Below the pieces are notes generated by a model that did no database searches, was not told the DNA's origin, and saw only the letters and a program-made list of their open reading frames with translations. The translations under genes were made by a program, and so were the position numbers. Source: CAYWNA01 sp964459305 (GTDB taxonomy: Bacteria; Planctomycetota; Planctomycetia; Pirellulales; Pirellulaceae). Taken from it: a DNA stretch of 64,000 bases. Shown in pieces: positions 62,201 to 64,000 of the stretch (the first letter of the stretch is position 1; each line of letters begins with the position of its first letter). The DNA lies in assembly GCA_964459305.1 (NCBI GenBank), contig CAYWNA010000035.1, positions 6,059 through 70,058 of the forward strand, read 5' to 3'.

Positions 62201-63243
62201 GCAAAGAAACGCTTAGGGGCGTCAGCGAAACCGGGCGCGGCGGAACGATGCGTCATACCTTCATCGTCGGCAACACGCTGTTCCTGCCGTGGGCGTTCGA
62301 TCTGCACACGGGCGAAGAGCGGCTGCTGGAAACGCACCCGTTGACCGGACGGGCCGAGCGATTCAGCGTGTCGGGCAAGAACTTCTGCGGCACCTTCTCG
62401 GCGGCCTGCGACCTGCTGATCTACCGCTCCGCGAGCATCGGGTTCACCGAGATCAATCGGGACAGCGGCTCGTACTGGCTGCCGGAGTCGAGGCCTTCGT
62501 GCTGGATCAGTGCGATCCCGGCTGGCGGAATGGTGCTCGCCCCCGAGGGGTACAGCACGTGTATCTGTTCATACAACTACAAAACGTCGCTGGCGATGAT
62601 TCCGGTCCAGCGAAACGAGAACTGGTCCGTGTACCTGGCGGGCGGGCGCCGCGAGAAGATGGCTGGGAAGGCCCGTGGTAAGGGGCGCAAGAGGAAACCC
62701 GCCGCCCAAGCCCGGCCGCTCCAGACCGTCCGGTCGTTGCGCGTGAACTTCAATGCCCCAGGCGACCAGATGGACGCGGAAGGCAGACTCTGGCTGGCCT
62801 GGCCAAGGCCTGTGGATCCAAAGAAGGTGTATCTCATTCAGCCGGTACCGCTCGAGCAGGAATCCGCGGCAACCGGCTTTCGACTCAACTCGGACTACCA
62901 CCCGATCACCAACACCCAGACGCCTTGGCTATACACGTCCGGGCTAGCCGGCCCACTGAAGTTCACAGTACAACTCTCCGACGACGAGGCGGCCCGCTAC
63001 AACGCCGTCTTGCACTTCGCGGAGACCCAGGACGGCGTTATCGGGGGGCGCGTATTCGACGTGCGGGTGCAGGGCAAGACCGTGATTTCCCAACTGGACA
63101 TCGCCGCCACGGCCCGCAGTGCGAACCGGGCGCTGACCAAAGGGTTCCGAAACATCGCCGCCAAGGGCACCCTGACCATCGAACTGGTCCCAGTCCGCGG
63201 CAAGCCGCCGCTGATTTGCTCGCTGGAGGTACTCCGACAATAG
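59290..63243 (+). CDS. PQQ-type propeller with an embedded methyltransferase-like domain and C-terminal malectin-like domain
   Basis: 1317 residues from ATG 59290 (MIGRLALCVWLCGFAANVLA), with GGAGGAGG 5 bases upstream; the next longer frame is dissimilar. After the signal peptide a first propeller (about 30-480) has blades such as VYAIDLQTGTERWTFYTEGP, DDGHLYCLQAATGKEVWRFR, GDGSVIWKND and AIDFQTGKVLWQKT. A methyltransferase-like fold follows (about 505-645; YALMLGAGDGQLLSTLVQQS, YRVLRPCGGVACQI). A second propeller (about 680-1150) has AVDAYNGREMWNRHLE and ALDLATGKVLWTQS. A C-terminal beta-sandwich, malectin-like, runs from about 1190 (LHFAETQDGVIGGRVFDVRV). The embedded fold keeps G-x-G-D-G at about 523-527. 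Exported methyltransferase activity would lack SAM, so it may be structural. It is a paralogue of the minus-strand protein at 41978, with a different domain order. Confidence 0.85.
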   Translation: MIGRLALCVWLCGFAANVLAEANEGSTYLGNNGRTAYVDAKVPAAPVLKWVYHEKHRPRHAWPEPNREVQYIDFDYSTQVAIGKGMAFFGSSADHKVYAIDLQTGTERWTFYTEGPVRFAPVVRDGRVYAASDDGHLYCLQAATGKEVWRFRGGPGDRKLIGNEQMISHWPARSGVLIDGDRLFFTAGMWSRDGVFIYCLNPGDGSVIWKNDTSGYHFATLPHSTGYAGVAPQGYLALHRGRLYVPTGRGAPAAFDAATGEFQFYENGLGYKPHQPGGSRVMAWQDWVIFKRRSQHNEESVRYEQRDPALGAASGLFAVAFDTGKVAWSLTDRNIVAARGKSLILAGQGPVIKADIDALMAGYAKYWKNGKNLGHDKNIAASGVDYTRSGPGKLIPNPAWMSPLPYKKWQADVGRVFALLCAGDTILAGGRGTVSAIDFQTGKVLWQKTTDGEARGICAVDGRFIVSSTAGKLYCFGAGQTDSDRKITHRVVKPTVDAEAKRRAADILKTSDVRAGYALMLGAGDGQLLSTLVQQSDLSVYCLEPDAEKVADVRKTLDDAGLLGVRAAVHHGPFDTLPYNPYFANLIVWGDPLGSAAAKLKAAELYRVLRPCGGVACQIAGGESTAVTRTFLASGDVPAEEVSESSLGIVVRRGKLPGTGQWTHAHANVGRTGCSEDTLARLPLGMLWWGGPGPSRIVSRHWRAPVPLFANGVLYVQGQHDVFAVDAYNGREMWNRHLEDIGRFPPTHRGGNIVADDEGVYCIQGLTCLKLDARTGKTSRDYAFPLTDAHRNAMAGLLPGGADSADNARVVWEYLGLAGDCLIGTLGHEPMNDERTPMPFTKSIQQSKLVFAIHKTTGKLLWEHALERSVSPTAIVADERTVYLLDRTGGAKQGSAKRRGTGSVPVSSLKALDLATGKVLWTQSGIPPAWKALMLRSDVVVAYPNPAENAAADGDKGVGVFACRDGKMLWSKETLRGVSETGRGGTMRHTFIVGNTLFLPWAFDLHTGEERLLETHPLTGRAERFSVSGKNFCGTFSAACDLLIYRSASIGFTEINRDSGSYWLPESRPSCWISAIPAGGMVLAPEGYSTCICSYNYKTSLAMIPVQRNENWSVYLAGGRREKMAGKARGKGRKRKPAAQARPLQTVRSLRVNFNAPGDQMDAEGRLWLAWPRPVDPKKVYLIQPVPLEQESAATGFRLNSDYHPITNTQTPWLYTSGLAGPLKFTVQLSDDEAARYNAVLHFAETQDGVIGGRVFDVRVQGKTVISQLDIAATARSANRALTKGFRNIAAKGTLTIELVPVRGKPPLICSLEVLRQ

Positions 63244-64000
63244 GTCGGACATGCCCGCCTGCAGGCCCGCGGCAACCAGGAAGAAGCGCGACGCGGCGAG
63301 TCGGGGCAACATTTCAACACACGAAAGCACCGCTGATGCGGGCCCCATATTCCCTTTCCTTTGATCGGCCATCCCATCACCCAATCCGGATGCCTGGGTG
63401 CGACTAGCGTCCCAGATTGCCCGGCGGCACCGTTTTAATGGGCCCGGCGGCCAGTGCGGGAAAACGCGTCCCGTTTGGGGTGGGTAATTGGGACTTTCCC
63501 ACAACGTAATCGTTTTCGTAGACACTACTTGCAGCGAGCGGGAGATCCTGCAACGTGGAAGCAACCAACATTTACCGGTCGAAGCCATTGGCTGCTAGCA
63601 TTGGGTTCTGTCCACCAACATTGCCACGAGAACTGCCGCTATGGGAAAGTCCCGGGTAATTGCTCGGCACCAAAAAACGTGGCTGTTCTAATGGGTTTAC
63701 GATTCTGGCCGAGTAGGCGTCGGTGTGTCGGACCTCCGCGCGCGAGAGATTCGCGGAAACTGACCTCGGGGTGCCCCACCGAACGCTCGTAGCGAATTGC
63801 CGTTTCCTGCATCGGGCATGATCACCGATGCGCGCAAGCGAAGGTGTTTCATGCAAGTGGCGGGGCGCCCCGAGCCCTTGGCCAGTCAGCGCAACTGCTC
63901 GAGGTGGATGTGGCCTGCGAACGTTTCGGATAACGCGGCCGGGAGTTGACGTTGCCGAGCGAAGCGAGCCGACCGGCCTATTCCGGCTCGCGTTCATCCG
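63244..64000. other. 757-bp right-edge stretch with no gene seen
   Basis: No frame has family character or a good start. A short inverted pair (GGGACTTTCCCA at 63490-63501 and its complement at 63640-63651) flanks about 138 bases. The stretch 63915-64000 contains several self-complementary words (GCCGAGCGAAGCGAGCCG and neighbours) but is cut by the window edge. It may be the start of another repeat-rich accessory region; nothing can be named. Confidence 0.5.

Noticed and set aside
63454..63997. Plus and minus ORFs of 112 and 141 residues at the right edge
   Set aside because: Low-complexity or Arg/Ser-rich translations with no motif; they overlap one another on opposite strands.
63915..64000. 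Integron attC-like site at the right edge
   Set aside because: Self-complementary words are present, but the conserved RYYYAAC/GTTRRRY ends are not met and the site is cut by the window edge.
1..64000. CRISPR arrays, rRNA and tRNA genes
   Set aside because: No regularly spaced identical repeats and no rRNA or tRNA core sequences were seen by eye; a covariance-model search would be decisive for small RNAs.

Overview
The window looks like a chromosome segment of a heterotrophic planctomycete (Planctomycetota, Pirellula/Rhodopirellula-like). I infer this from the gene families, not from a marker gene: two secreted sulfatases with Cys-x-Pro-Ser-Arg sites, two giant PQQ-type beta-propeller proteins, an HzsA-related c-type cytochrome protein, a Ser/Thr kinase fused to formylglycine-generating-enzyme-like and LamG-like domains, a DUF1559-like remnant, a twin-arginine Gfo/Idh oxidoreductase, and many dispersed palindromes in AT-poorer DNA. 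No rRNA, tRNA or CRISPR array was found. Purine biosynthesis (purN, purH) and aat are the only clear housekeeping genes.

Layout. 0-10.3 kb: HEAT-repeat protein (5' cut by the window edge), Gfo/Idh oxidoreductase, AraC and transposase debris, a coupled pair of URO-D/MtaA-like proteins, a CPBP membrane protease containing an in-frame palindrome, then a ceramidase-like and a GH32/43-like secreted protein on the minus strand. 10.4-14.5 kb: an accessory patch of two kinase fragments, REP-like units, a dead IS200-like (RAYT-type) transposase gene, a complete IS4-like element with 21-bp terminal repeats and a 5-bp target duplication, and a UPF0175/DUF3368 toxin-antitoxin pair. 14.7-18.5 kb: the large kinase fusion. 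19-25 kb: frameshifted glycosidase-like gene, HAD protein, purN and purH in divergent orientation, sulfatase. 25-33 kb: decayed sigma factor, DUF1961 remnant, secreted esterase-like hydrolase and a frameshifted heparinase/alginate-lyase-like gene. 33-41.7 kb: DUF4091-type hydrolase, zinc-ribbon protein, penicillin-acylase-like Ntn hydrolase, and a tightly coupled MerR-TmcC-like-TmcB-like electron-transfer operon. 42-64 kb: methyltransferase/PQQ propeller fusion, VapC-type module, second sulfatase, orphan antitoxin-like gene, HzsA-related protein, HtrA-like protease operon, aat, proline-rich lipoprotein, CE15-like glucuronoyl esterase and a second PQQ/methyltransferase fusion.

How it works together (inference): much of the window is exported carbohydrate and ester chemistry (sulfatases, CE15-like esterase, polysaccharide-lyase-like, GH-like, ceramidase-like, Gfo/Idh) suited to complex sulfated or uronate-rich glycans, plus periplasmic redox proteins. 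The intergenic DNA is rich in palindromic repeats, including a roughly 128-bp TIR-bounded element present three times plus a core-only copy. Several genes are visibly decaying, concentrated at 10-14 kb and 19-29 kb.

Limits: family assignments come from reading motifs and remembered family features. No database search, alignment program or structure prediction was run. Start codons were chosen by Shine-Dalgarno sites and N-terminal motifs and may be off.
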